Shown here in pieces: positions 18,083 to 26,758 of a DNA stretch of 64,000 nucleotides. Each line of letters starts with the position of its first letter. Positions within the stretch are counted from its first letter, which is position 1. A model generated the notes under the pieces. The model saw nothing but the letters and a program-made list of their open reading frames with translations, ran no database searches and was not told where the DNA came from. The translations under genes were made by a program, and so were the position numbers. This DNA comes from Pirellulaceae bacterium (lineage in GTDB: Bacteria; Planctomycetota; Planctomycetia; Pirellulales; Pirellulaceae): NCBI GenBank assembly GCA_023382975.1, contig JAHDXO010000034.1, forward strand, positions 1-64,000. Direction: 5' to 3'.

Positions 18083-20201
18083 AGAGCAAGCCATCCGCTT
18101 TCTGCGCGGCGAAGAAAACCCGTTTGACGCGTTCGTGGTGCCGGACAAGCCGGCGCACGAATTCGCACAGTGCCACGTTCAGGAAGTTCACGGCGACCAG
18201 TTCGAGCAGATCGGCCGTGTGATCGACAAGTATCGTTTCCCCGACTACCGCACGCGGCGGCAATTGCACGAAACCCGCGTGCTGATCGTCCGTGGCACGC
18301 GGGGCAGCGGCAAGACCCACCTGCTGCATGTGTTGCGCCAGCGGGACACTCCCACACCGGAGATCTGGGTCTGTCCGCGCTATTTCGATCCGGCTTTCCC
18401 GTTCGCCGAGTACCTGCTGACCGAACTGGTCCGCACGCTGTTGTCCACGGAGGACGTCGAGGCTGCGAACCGGCTGCACTGGTGCGCCCGCGAACTGACG
18501 CGGAGGATGTTGGTCGAGGCCGTAGCGTCGCTCGATCTTCCGCAGTGGCTGCAGTGGTCGATTCCGGCCACGGACGCCTGGAGCTTGCTGCGGCGGGCCG
18601 CTCGGCGCCAAGCCGACCGCGAACGCTTGCTGGACGACTTGGGAGCCGGATTTGGGCGCGCGCCGTTGGCCGAGATTTGCGTTCGGCACGGACTATCGCC
18701 CGCAGCGGCGTTCGGCCTAGTGATGCGGCACGTCGAACGCACAGAACTCGGCACCGGAACCCCGGTTCGGATGAGGCGAGAAGTGCTGCTGGCGTTCGCC
18801 GAACTGGCGTTGCGGAATCCGAAAACACGACAGGCTCCCGGCGTTCATGCCGCGGAGCCACTCCCGTGGTCCGACCATGGCGATTCTTCCGATCGCCTCG
18901 CGTCGCTGCTGGAGCAGGATTTCGTCCAGCCGGGCGCGGCACTGCCTCCGGCTCGCGCTGAATTGGTGTCGCTCCTGTTGCAGACTCTGGCCGAAGTGCT
19001 AGCTGCCGCGGGGGTGCCGGTCATCTTCGCTTTGGACAACATGGAACGTCTGCTCGCGCCTCGCGGTCCGGTCGATATGCCGGCAGCGCAGAGTTTTTTC
19101 AACGGCCTGGCGCATTTTCTGGATCAGACGCGCGGCATGTTGATGGTGTTGTTCGTCGAGCGCGGGTTGTGGAACGAGTTCGGCTCGGCGATCAACACGT
19201 TTGCGGACCATCGCCTGCGGCAAGGCGTCCGCGTCCGCGACTACGGCTGCGTGTGGGATCTGGAGTTGAAGCCGCCAACGCCCGACCAGATCGAGCAAGT
19301 GGTCCAGCGGCGAATGACTCCTCTGTTGGCCCGCGTTCCCGGGGCGGAGCAGTTGCCGCCATGCTTTCCCTTTGAATCCGAAGAGGTCCGCGAGATCGCC
19401 ACCGCCGGCGTGGATGTGCTGCGGACGGCGCTGCTTCGCCTGCGCGACCGCTACGACGAATTGGTCTTGCCGGACCATCAGCGGGCCCAGACGCTGGGCG
19501 ACTCCGAATCGGCCCCAGCGGCCCAAGCAAGCGACGCGGACGAAGCGGCGGACGCACTGCGGCGAGCCTGGGACGAAGCGGCTGCGACCGGTCGCCGGCG
19601 GCTGATCATGTCGCGGCGGACCTCGCTGGCTCAGGAACTGCACGCCGGTCTGGGCCGCTGGCTGGAGTTGCTCACCGGCCAGCGAGTCAACGGATGGCAG
19701 CTCAGCGAAGCTCGGTCGGCGGTCACGTTCGGGGACCATCCCGCCTTCGGCTCCGTTACGCTGGCCACTTGGAGAGACGAGAATGGACGGACCTGCCGCG
19801 TCGCGTTGGGGCCGATTCTGGGCGAAGGCCGTTCGATGCCCAAGGATCTGGAAGTCAAGCTCTCGTCGCTCGATCAGCGGCCGGCATTGGCCGATCAATT
19901 GGTCGCCTTGTGGCCGGTCTCGCAGGGGACCATCGAAGCCAAACAGTTGCCGCCCGCCACGCGGCAGATCTGGGAGCAATCGGCGGCCACGCGTCCCGTC
20001 AGGCTGTGTCCGCTGCCGATGACCGACTTTGCCTGGCTACTCGGTTTTCCGGAGTGGCTGACGCAGCACGCCGCCGTCGCGACCAGCCCCGATGTGCTCC
20101 GCGCCTTCATCCTCCAACGCACGGACTATCTGATCGCCGACTTGGCCCCACACGAAGAAGCTAAGATCGAGAACGTGAAACCACTGACCACTGACCACTG
20201 A
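18066..20201 (+). CDS. large P-loop ATPase of an unassigned three-gene cassette
   Basis: A 711-residue soluble protein. Walker A is GTRGSGKTH (residues 77-85). A Walker B-like strand VIFALDN lies near 318-324 with the acidic residue followed by Asn, as in AAA/STAND-type ATPases. A long helical insert occupies ~110-290 and the C-terminal third (~480-711) is a separate domain without recognised motifs. No nuclease or protease motif was found. It overlaps the upstream winged-helix gene by 17 bases and is followed 8 bases later by a membrane-protein gene. The set resembles ATPase-plus-effector conflict systems in layout, but I cannot place it in a named family. Confidence 0.75.
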   Translation: MSKVFEEQAIRFLRGEENPFDAFVVPDKPAHEFAQCHVQEVHGDQFEQIGRVIDKYRFPDYRTRRQLHETRVLIVRGTRGSGKTHLLHVLRQRDTPTPEIWVCPRYFDPAFPFAEYLLTELVRTLLSTEDVEAANRLHWCARELTRRMLVEAVASLDLPQWLQWSIPATDAWSLLRRAARRQADRERLLDDLGAGFGRAPLAEICVRHGLSPAAAFGLVMRHVERTELGTGTPVRMRREVLLAFAELALRNPKTRQAPGVHAAEPLPWSDHGDSSDRLASLLEQDFVQPGAALPPARAELVSLLLQTLAEVLAAAGVPVIFALDNMERLLAPRGPVDMPAAQSFFNGLAHFLDQTRGMLMVLFVERGLWNEFGSAINTFADHRLRQGVRVRDYGCVWDLELKPPTPDQIEQVVQRRMTPLLARVPGAEQLPPCFPFESEEVREIATAGVDVLRTALLRLRDRYDELVLPDHQRAQTLGDSESAPAAQASDADEAADALRRAWDEAAATGRRRLIMSRRTSLAQELHAGLGRWLELLTGQRVNGWQLSEARSAVTFGDHPAFGSVTLATWRDENGRTCRVALGPILGEGRSMPKDLEVKLSSLDQRPALADQLVALWPVSQGTIEAKQLPPATRQIWEQSAATRPVRLCPLPMTDFAWLLGFPEWLTQHAAVATSPDVLRAFILQRTDYLIADLAPHEEAKIENVKPLTTDH

Positions 20202-20208
20202 CCACTGC
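20181..20208 (+). repeat. CCACTGA heptamer microsatellite at a gene junction
   Basis: Three full CCACTGA copies plus a partial one span the stop codon of the ATPase gene and end two bases before the ATG of the membrane-protein gene. Because the unit is 7 bases, gain or loss of copies would change the last residues of the ATPase and the spacing to the next start. Confidence 0.8.
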
Positions 20209-20209
20209 C

Positions 20210-20935
20210 ATGCCCCCATCCACAACTTCCCCCTGGATCGTCCGTCGGCCCGCATGCTGGTCGATGCCCGTTTGTTTGCAGCCGCGTGCGCCGCACCGCT
20301 TCCGCATTGTACGTGCCGAAGATAAACGCCCGGTTCGGCAGTCTTGGCTGGGATATCATCTGCGGCCCCACGGACACTACCAATTGGAGATTGCCGTGGC
20401 CGGCGATAGCGACGAACCATGCTCGTTGTCCGTCGTCGCGGGCCCGTTGTGTCGAGCCAACGACCAGACGCAGCGATTGGCCGACGACGGGTATACCGTC
20501 ACCCGCTACGATGTGCAGTTCGTCCGGCATGACGACGCAGCGAGGTTGCCGGGATGTTGGTGGTCGCGTCTGGAACCGCTCGTGGTGCGGCTCGAATATG
20601 GCGATGGGCGTGAAGACTGCGAACAGACGCTAAGGCTGATCGTGACTCCGCGACGGTTGTGGGCCTTGCTGGCGTTGATCAGCACCGCCGTCCTGTACGG
20701 GCTGGTGCCCTGGCTCTCCCGTCGCATTCTCGACGAGGGCAATCTGTCGACCGCTTGGGCGCAGGTACTCGAGCTGCTCGCCCGGCCGGCGGTCTGGCAG
20801 GGGCTGATGCTGGTGATCGCCGCCGTCTGGTTCGCCATCGTCCTGAGCGACCGCATCCACATCTGGCTCCGCGCCCATCACCGGCGCCGCGAGATCCGCC
20901 GCGAAGTCCAGCGTTACACGAATGCACTCCCGTAA
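20210..20935 (+). CDS. membrane protein of the three-gene cassette
   Basis: A 241-residue protein. The N-terminal ~145 residues are soluble and beta-rich, with no recognised domain. Two hydrophobic helices follow (WALLALISTAVLYGLVPWL near 150-170 and LMLVIAAVWFAIVLS near 200-218), separated by about 30 residues, and a strongly basic tail (HHRRREIRREVQRY) ends the protein. The topology suggests an inner-membrane effector or anchor for the ATPase. This is inferred from gene order: the three genes are contiguous and co-oriented with overlaps or near-overlaps. Confidence 0.65.
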   Translation: MPPSTTSPWIVRRPACWSMPVCLQPRAPHRFRIVRAEDKRPVRQSWLGYHLRPHGHYQLEIAVAGDSDEPCSLSVVAGPLCRANDQTQRLADDGYTVTRYDVQFVRHDDAARLPGCWWSRLEPLVVRLEYGDGREDCEQTLRLIVTPRRLWALLALISTAVLYGLVPWLSRRILDEGNLSTAWAQVLELLARPAVWQGLMLVIAAVWFAIVLSDRIHIWLRAHHRRREIRREVQRYTNALP

Positions 20936-21159
20936 TGGTTGTCTTGTTTTGGCCGGATAGCGGTTGGTGCAGACTTTTTTGCAGTGGCAACGCGGCAGCC
21001 CCTTGGAGCAGTCCCTGCTGGACCAGCCGGTGGCGTTGTTGGCGAAAGCTTTGGAAGCGTTGGGTTACAGGTCACCGACTCCCTAACGATGTGGTCGGTT
21101 GCCAGTCGCCGAAACGCCGCGCGCACCGATTTCTTGGCTTGATGAGCCCTGGATCGCCT

Positions 21160-21339
21160 TCATCCGCGCAACAGACTCGCGATGATGGCACACAGGATCA
21201 CGGCCACGATCGCGGTCGAGACGTAGAATGCGACATCGGATCCCCGCAGCGCGCCGCTGTTGGAGGCGCGATGATGCCGCTTCGGCGAGACGTTCGCGCC
21301 GGGGGGGCTGGTATCGGTTCTATGATCCGAGTCTCCCAT
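21160..21339 (-). CDS. small single-pass membrane protein (59 aa)
   Basis: A short gene starting MGDSDHRTDT at 21339 with a GGAGA ribosome-binding site about 8 bases upstream. After a polar N-terminal half comes one hydrophobic helix (VAFYVSTAIVAVILCAIIASLL) and the ending RG. It lies 30 bases after the neighbouring small membrane-protein gene on the same strand. Function is unknown; the preceding 20936-21159 shows nothing recognisable. Confidence 0.6.
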   Translation of the reverse strand: MGDSDHRTDTSPPGANVSPKRHHRASNSGALRGSDVAFYVSTAIVAVILCAIIASLLRG

Positions 21340-21369
21340 GACGATTCTCTCCGATGGATGCCGGCGACA

Positions 21370-21678
21370 TTAGCGCGATTCGGTGGTTTGCCCCTCTTTC
21401 TCGAGCGTCTTGTCGTCTTCTCGCGAATTCTCCGGGGACGGATCCGCGTCATCGCGGTCTTCCGACGAGTGGAATATCTCGCGTGTCTTTTCCGTGACGC
21501 GTTCTCCCAAATGCTTGGTCTTGTCGATGGCCTGCTCGGCCTTCTCCTTGACTTCATTCTTGTCGATCGTGATATGCACTTCGTCTTCGGCGTTGCGCAC
21601 GCGAAGCGCGCCCGTCATTGCCAGTACGACGACGACAACAATGCTGACGGCAGCGGCAAGAGCTAACAAGGTCTTCAT
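21370..21678 (-). CDS. small membrane-anchored, highly charged protein
   Basis: A 102-residue protein. MKTLLALAAAVSIVVVVVLAM is an N-terminal membrane anchor; the rest is charged and helical (KEKAEQAIDKTKHLGERV, a late-embryogenesis/YtxH-like composition) with an acidic tail. GGAGAAGAACC precedes the ATG. It is flanked on the same strand by the FHA gene upstream and the 59-residue membrane protein downstream. A stress or envelope role is suggested by composition only. Confidence 0.7.
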   Translation of the reverse strand: MKTLLALAAAVSIVVVVVLAMTGALRVRNAEDEVHITIDKNEVKEKAEQAIDKTKHLGERVTEKTREIFHSSEDRDDADPSPENSREDDKTLEKEGQTTESR

Positions 21679-21718
21679 GGTTCTTCTCCTTTTTCCAGTC
21701 GTTTGTTTCGGATGTGAG

Positions 21719-22096
21719 TCAACGCAACGCAGCGCTCCGGGCAGACGAGGCGCATGGCCTGCGTTGTTCGAGCGTCTGATGGACCTGTTTCCGCCACGAG
21801 TCGCGGTCGCTTTGGATTCGAACCCTGATCGGGGTCGCCGCAAGCCACAGGTCGTCCCCGTCGCGAAGCGGACGTTCTCCGACAAGGACTTGGTTGTTCA
21901 CCCCCGTACCGTTGATGCTTCGCAGGTCGCGGACGAAGACCTGATCGTCTTGGATCGTCAGCAGGCAATGATGCCGACTGATCCATGGATTTCGCAGCCT
22001 TAGATCGCAATCTGCGGCGCGCCCGATCAGGAACTCGGGTGAATCAACAACCACAGCACGGGGGTTGCCTTCGGATACCGTCAATGTGACTTTCAT
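21719..22096 (-). CDS. FHA-domain protein
   Basis: A 125-residue protein consisting essentially of one forkhead-associated domain, which binds phosphothreonine peptides. All conserved points are visible: FLIGRA, SRHH and NGTGVN. I took the ATG at 22096 (MKVTLTVSEGNP) because longer frames upstream have no domain-like content. It probably reads a Ser/Thr kinase signal; no kinase of that class is encoded nearby. It is the first of three same-strand genes (FHA, charged anchor protein, 59-residue membrane protein). Confidence 0.9.
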   Translation of the reverse strand: MKVTLTVSEGNPRAVVVDSPEFLIGRAADCDLRLRNPWISRHHCLLTIQDDQVFVRDLRSINGTGVNNQVLVGERPLRDGDDLWLAATPIRVRIQSDRDSWRKQVHQTLEQRRPCASSARSAALR

Positions 22097-22606
22097 GGCA
22101 ACAACTCTCCGAATTTGGGAATCTGGTCCATTTCCACGGGAGAAAGTGATGACCGGACATCCGCCGAAGCAAGTCGGCTGCCGGGAAGCACCAGATACGA
22201 TCGGCCGCCGCGAAGAACACGTGGGTGGTCCGCGGGATCCCGGTAACTTGACACGGGGGGGAGCTGACCGCACAAGGCATGGCAAACAAGACGCCCCACG
22301 ATGGTCAAGACTTGCAGAGCGGGGCTGCCATAGCAGATGGAGGCGGCCCGTCTCGGACGGCCTCTAACAACTTTGTAGGACCGGCCTCGGCGCCGGTCAA
22401 GCCCTGAAATCGCGGGTTCGTCGCACAGAGGCACTGGGGTTCCAGACCGAACACTTTGGACACTTTGGCTTTTCGGGCGGATGGAACCGGCCTAGAATTC
22501 TGAAGCTTTGAGTTACGAGCCGCCCGGGAGGGCTGCGGTTCGTGAGTAGCGCAATTACGCGCAGCCTGCCAACGCTCCGCCACGGGTGGATCAGGTAGAT
22601 GGCGTC
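22097..22606. other. 510-base intergenic region with palindromes
   Basis: Between the divergent FHA and histidine-kinase genes. It contains a hairpin GACCGGC (22379-22385) / GCCGGTC (22392-22398), a larger imperfect inverted repeat within 22338-22364 around GAGGC/GCCTC, and a further one near 22516-22542. No convincing protein frame was found. The palindromes look like dispersed repeats rather than promoters. Confidence 0.45.
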
Positions 22607-24475
22607 ATGGGTCAACCCAACAGCAATAATGCGACCGCCCGCCATCTTACGGTGAAGTATCTGCTGACGCTCGGCCTCTTGGGCGGGATCGCATCGGCCA
22701 ACTATCTGATCCTGAGAAACCAGATTGCCGCCAGCCGATCGATGGGCGAGGTGGTGAACCTGAGTGGCCATCAACAAACGCTGCTCCAGCATAGCGTCCT
22801 GTTGGCCCGAGATTTCGCCTCGACCGCAGACAGTGCCGAACGGGCGAAACTGCGGGACGAGCTTTCGGCCATGGCGGATTCAATGAGACGCACCCATCAC
22901 GGATTGATCCGGAAGGACTCGACCGTGCCGCCGCCGGAAAGCGTGCAACTGGTCTACTTCAGCTCGCCCTGGCTTCTGGATACGGAAGTGCGGAACTTCG
23001 TGGCTCAGTTGCGTTCGCTCATTGAGGCTCCGGACAGGGAACTCGGGCCGGGGAATCCCCACGTCCGTTATCTCCTTGAGACGGGCGCCAGCGGCCGCTT
23101 GGTGGACGGGCTAGAGGCTGTCGTATCAGCATATCAGCAAGAGGCCGAGGCGACGACCGACCGGCTGCATGGGTTGGCCTTCTGGTCTCTGGGCAGCACC
23201 GTGGCCGTGCTGGCGATCAGCGGCTGGCTGGTCTTCCGGCCGATGGTGCATCGCGTGCGGAAGGACATGGACGCGATCGGTCAACTGAACGCCACGCTGG
23301 AACAGCGCGTGGCCGAACGGACCGCATTGGCGGAAGAGCGAGCAAGAGCGCTGGCGGCTTCCGAACGGGCCATGCGCGATCAGACTCGCATCCTGCAGTC
23401 GATCTTGGACAGCATGAGCGACGGAGTGGTCGTCGTGGAGAAAGCAGGCCCCGTCCGTTTGTTCAATCCCAGGGCACGCGAGATCTTTCACCTGCATCAG
23501 GCGGAGGACGTGCCGAATATCCGGGAGGTCGATTGGACCGCGCGATATGGCTTGGAGTTGTACCTTCCCGATGGCCGGACTCCCTGCCTACCCGAACAGT
23601 CACCGTTGTCGCTGGCAGCGCAGGGGGAAGCGGTGGAACGGGCGGAAATCGTCCTGCGGAGCTTGGCGGAAGGACGCAACTCGTGGCTGAGCATCACCGC
23701 CAGACCGCTCGCAGATGGCTCGGGGGCCATCGGTGGCGGCGTGGCGGTGGTTCGAGACATCACGTCCCGGGTCGAAGCGGAGCGAAAGCTGCTGCAATCG
23801 GAACGTCTGGCGGCGATCGGGCAGATGGTCGCGGGCGTGGCGCACGAAAGCCGCAACGCCCTGCAACAGATTCAGGCGTGTTGCGGGCTGTTGAGATGGC
23901 AACTCGACGGCAACGAGGAGAGTCTGGAATTGTTGCGCGACGTCGACCGAGCCAAACAGCGGCTGCAACGGTTATTCGACGATTTGCGAGGCTACGCCGC
24001 GCCCCCGAAACTCGAACCGAGCCATCGCGACCTGCGGGAGATTGTCGGCGCTGCCTGGGAGTCGCTGGCGCAGCCGCGAGATGGCCGCAACGCAACGTTG
24101 CGCCAAACGACGCTGGTCGCGGACACATGCTGCACCGTGGACCCCATGCAGCTAGAACAGGTCTTTCGGAACATCTTGGAAAACTCTCTGGCCGCTTGCG
24201 TGGACCCGGTGGAAATCGACGTCGGTTTTTCCGCTGCGGGCGAGGACGGCCAGGAAGCGGTCCGGGTTTCCATTCGCGACAACGGTCCGGGTCTGAACCC
24301 CGAGCAGCGGGAGAGGATCTTCCAGCCGTTCTACACGACCAAGTCGCGGGGGAGCGGGCTGGGAATGGCCATCACCAAGCGGATCGTCGAGGCGCACGGA
24401 GGCCAGATCGAAGTCGTTGCGACCGATACGCCCGGGACCGAGATCCTGATCACCTTACCACGAGGAACACGATGA
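22607..24475 (+). CDS. membrane sensor histidine kinase with PAS domain
   Basis: About 622 residues. TM1 lies near 18-36 and TM2 near 200-220, enclosing a periplasmic sensor with a PilJ/NIT-like helical look. A coiled coil follows TM2, then a PAS domain (~265-390) ending in VVRDITSRVEAERK. The H-box is AHESRNALQQIQ with the phosphoryl histidine near residue 413, and the ATPase domain shows NILENSLAAC, RDNGPGL and GSGLGMAI. The start at 22607 was chosen over a GTG at 22586. Its stop overlaps the response-regulator ATG (ATGA), so the two form a coupled pair. Confidence 0.9.
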   Translation: MGQPNSNNATARHLTVKYLLTLGLLGGIASANYLILRNQIAASRSMGEVVNLSGHQQTLLQHSVLLARDFASTADSAERAKLRDELSAMADSMRRTHHGLIRKDSTVPPPESVQLVYFSSPWLLDTEVRNFVAQLRSLIEAPDRELGPGNPHVRYLLETGASGRLVDGLEAVVSAYQQEAEATTDRLHGLAFWSLGSTVAVLAISGWLVFRPMVHRVRKDMDAIGQLNATLEQRVAERTALAEERARALAASERAMRDQTRILQSILDSMSDGVVVVEKAGPVRLFNPRAREIFHLHQAEDVPNIREVDWTARYGLELYLPDGRTPCLPEQSPLSLAAQGEAVERAEIVLRSLAEGRNSWLSITARPLADGSGAIGGGVAVVRDITSRVEAERKLLQSERLAAIGQMVAGVAHESRNALQQIQACCGLLRWQLDGNEESLELLRDVDRAKQRLQRLFDDLRGYAAPPKLEPSHRDLREIVGAAWESLAQPRDGRNATLRQTTLVADTCCTVDPMQLEQVFRNILENSLAACVDPVEIDVGFSAAGEDGQEAVRVSIRDNGPGLNPEQRERIFQPFYTTKSRGSGLGMAITKRIVEAHGGQIEVVATDTPGTEILITLPRGTR

Positions 24476-25110
24476 CAACTTCCCTTCGAATTGTGATTGC
24501 CGACGATGAACCCCGGATGCGGGACTACATGTGGCAGAGTCTCGAACGATTGGGGCATCAAGTGGTTGCTGCTGCGCGGACCGGCCGGGAACTGATCGAG
24601 CAGTGCCGCACGCATCAGCCGGACCTGATCATCTCCGACATCAAGATGCCTGACATGGACGGCATCGAGGCGGCGGCCCAAATCTATCGGTCCAACGCGA
24701 TCCCGGTCATCCTCGTCTCGGCCTTCCACGACGTGGAACTGATCGAACGGGCATCGCGGAATCACATCTTGGCGTATCTAGTCAAGCCGGTGGAAGACAC
24801 CGATCTTGCACCCGCGATCGCTGTGGCCCGCCAGCGATTCAGCGAGTTCGAGGCGCTCCGGCAGGAGGCAGCCGACGCGCGGCAGGCTCTGGAAGACCGC
24901 AAAGTGATCGAGCGGGCCAAGGGAATCCTGATGAAGCGGGCGGGACTGGCCGAACCGGACGCCTTCCGCAGGCTGCAAAAATTGGCCAGCAGCAAGAGTC
25001 AGAAGCTGGTCGATGTCGCCCAAGCCGTCGTGACGGCCGAGGAGGCCGTGACTGCTGAAACGCAATCGAGCGGAGGTGCCGAGTTCGCTTCGATACCGAG
25101 GCCATCGTGA
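24472..25110 (+). CDS. response regulator with ANTAR RNA-binding domain
   Basis: A 212-residue protein: receiver domain (acidic residues ADDEPRM, phosphoacceptor in IISDIKMPDMDG, conserved lysine in YLVKPVED), a linking helix, then an ANTAR domain (RKVIERAKGILMKRAGL ... LVDVAQAVV). ANTAR proteins bind paired RNA hairpins and stop transcription terminators from forming. The gene starts inside the stop codon of the histidine kinase. About 1 kb downstream lie hairpin-terminator modules that are candidate targets (see 26127-26861). Confidence 0.93.
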   Translation: MTTSLRIVIADDEPRMRDYMWQSLERLGHQVVAAARTGRELIEQCRTHQPDLIISDIKMPDMDGIEAAAQIYRSNAIPVILVSAFHDVELIERASRNHILAYLVKPVEDTDLAPAIAVARQRFSEFEALRQEAADARQALEDRKVIERAKGILMKRAGLAEPDAFRRLQKLASSKSQKLVDVAQAVVTAEEAVTAETQSSGGAEFASIPRPS

Positions 25111-25165
25111 TTCGGGCCCGAATGGGGCGGAATCGGGAATCATTCACTCCGGAGGAGACCGTGCC

Positions 25166-26062
25166 ATGAGCAGCCGTTTTTCTCGAAGAGTTCTTCTGCG
25201 GGCGTTCACTCTGAGCGCCGGCGCATGCGCTTTGACAGCGTCTGACATGGCCGCTTCCGAGGAACGGGAATTCCAACTCTCGCTGAACGAATGGTCGCTG
25301 AGCCGGACGTTGCTGTCGGGACGCCTGGACCACTTGGATTTCGCCAAGACGGCTCGGATGGAATGCGAGATCCCGGCGATCGAATACGTGAGCCGCTTTT
25401 TTGCCGACCGGATACAGGATGAGGACTACTTGAAGGAGATGAACAAGCGAGCCGCGGAACACAACGTGCGGCAACTCCTGATCGTGGTCCGTGGCGAGGG
25501 TCGTTTGGGTGACCCCGATCCCGACGGCCGTAGGAAGGCGGTCCGCAACCATCACAAGTGGCTCGATGCCGCGGAGGCCCTCGGGTGCCATTCGATCGAA
25601 GTCGACACGGCAAGTACGGGCACGCCGGAGGAACAGTTGAGCCGCGTTGCGGAGGGGATGGCCTCGCTTTGCGAGTACGCTGACAAACGTCATTTGAACG
25701 TCCTCGCCGGTTATCGCGGCAACTCGCCCGCCGACGCCGGCTGGCTTCTGCAAGTGATCCGTGAGGTCAATCATCCTGCCTGCGGAGCCCTGCCGAGCTT
25801 CCCTGGACTGGCAGCATCCCGGAAGGAAGAAGAAGTAGCCAAGCTCATGAAACTGACCAAGGGAATCCGCGCTGCCGCAAGGGATTTCGACGAACGGGGG
25901 CAAGAGACTCGCTTCGATTTCTTTCGTCTTGTAGCGTCCATTGTCAATCATGGCTACCGAGGCTACGTTGGGATCGCCTACCACGGCCACGAACTGGGCG
26001 AACTGGAAGGCGTCCGCGCCACCAAGTCACTGCTCGAAGCAGCCCGGCGCTCGACGATCTAG
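25166..26062 (+). CDS. exported sugar-phosphate isomerase/epimerase-like TIM-barrel protein
   Basis: A 298-residue protein beginning MSSRFSRRVLLRAFTLSAGA, a twin-arginine-like signal (SRRVLLR). The body resembles xylose-isomerase-like TIM barrels (LSLNEWSLSRTL ... GCHSIEVDTAS ... GYRGYVGIAYHG), which bind a divalent metal. GGAGGAG precedes the ATG at 25166. Planctomycetes encode many such exported paralogues of unknown substrate. It is 55 bases after the ANTAR gene on the same strand. Confidence 0.8.
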   Translation: MSSRFSRRVLLRAFTLSAGACALTASDMAASEEREFQLSLNEWSLSRTLLSGRLDHLDFAKTARMECEIPAIEYVSRFFADRIQDEDYLKEMNKRAAEHNVRQLLIVVRGEGRLGDPDPDGRRKAVRNHHKWLDAAEALGCHSIEVDTASTGTPEEQLSRVAEGMASLCEYADKRHLNVLAGYRGNSPADAGWLLQVIREVNHPACGALPSFPGLAASRKEEEVAKLMKLTKGIRAAARDFDERGQETRFDFFRLVASIVNHGYRGYVGIAYHGHELGELEGVRATKSLLEAARRSTI

Positions 26063-26126
26063 CGGCCATTGCTGCGCTCCGCGGCAAGGACACGTTCAGC
26101 CAACCCTTGACTTCCAGGCGGACCGC

Positions 26127-26217
26127 CATACGATTCATTGAGTTCTGCTAGTGATTGGCAGACGACAAATGGCTATGGCAGCCCCTGGGTACATTGGTAT
26201 CGCAGGGGCTTTTTTTT
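26127..26217 (+). ncRNA. structured RNA module A: hairpin plus attenuator-like terminator
   Basis: The order is CATACGATTCA, then a hairpin with stem TCTGC(T)/(G)GCAGA and loop AGTGATT, a short linker, GGCTATGGC, and a terminator AGCCCCTG (26180-26187) / CAGGGGCT (26203-26210) followed by eight T. GGCT can alternatively pair with the AGCC of the terminator arm. It precedes the 53-residue membrane-protein gene. Its sequence and order match module B at 26625. Confidence 0.6.
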
Positions 26218-26363
26218 CTCCTGCTGCGGCGTTCCACAGCAGGGGTTCTCGTGCGATTTGACGGCGAGACGTTCCAAGCGATGCAAATCGACGGGTCAAC
26301 CCACCGCGAAAGGGCGAACCGATGCGGCAGTTTCCGATCCTCTACAGGACGAGGAACCGACTG

Positions 26364-26525
26364 ATGGAATGGCGAAGAACGAACGGCTGGGGGACGCGAT
26401 TGCTGGCGATTTGGTTGATTGCTACGGGATCGCTGCCGTGGCTCGGAGCCCACATTCCTCAGGCAGGACCGATCCTATCGCTCTTGGCGATTGCAGCCGG
26501 GGTTCTGATCTTCATGAGGAGATGA
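26364..26525 (+). CDS. small membrane protein (53 aa)
   Basis: Start at 26364 (MEWRRTNG) with GAGGA nine bases upstream. A basic N-terminus is followed by two short hydrophobic segments (LLAIWLIATGSLPWLGA and ILSLLAIAAGVLIFM) joined by a proline/glycine turn, ending in RR. It lies between RNA modules A and B. No family was recognised; the arrangement suggests that its expression depends on read-through of module A. Confidence 0.6.
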   Translation: MEWRRTNGWGTRLLAIWLIATGSLPWLGAHIPQAGPILSLLAIAAGVLIFMRR

Positions 26526-26624
26526 GGTAGAGGGCTTCACGTCCACCGAGGTCCAGGCGTTCCGAGGAGGTACGTGGCAAGAAATTTTCACTTGGATTTC
26601 GGCCTTGACCACGCACCGCGAGAC

Positions 26625-26712
26625 CATACGATTCAAAAGAGGCCCGCCAGTGTTTGGCGGGCGTTCAGGCTATGGAAGCCCCTCAGTGACCGTTCGCTGC
26701 AGGGGCTTTTTT
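26625..26712 (+). ncRNA. structured RNA module B: hairpin plus terminator
   Basis: The layout is the same as module A: CATACGATTCA, a hairpin with stem CCCGCC/GGCGGG and loop AGTGTTT, then GGCTATGGA, and a terminator AGCCCCT (26677-26683) / AGGGGCT (26701-26707) extended by CAG/CTG across a one-base bulge and followed by a T run. The conservation covers both the loops and the spacing, not only the stems, so it is more than two unrelated terminators. Confidence 0.6.
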
Positions 26713-26758
26713 ATTGCGCCCAAGATGAACAGCCGAAAAGGGTGGAGCCGTCGGGGAT

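Noticed and set aside
22330..22420. Possible fourth copy of the RNA module (minus strand GCTATGGCAGCCCC)
   Set aside because: Only about 14 bases match; the flanking CATACGATTCA and terminator T run are missing, so it is better explained as part of a dispersed palindrome.
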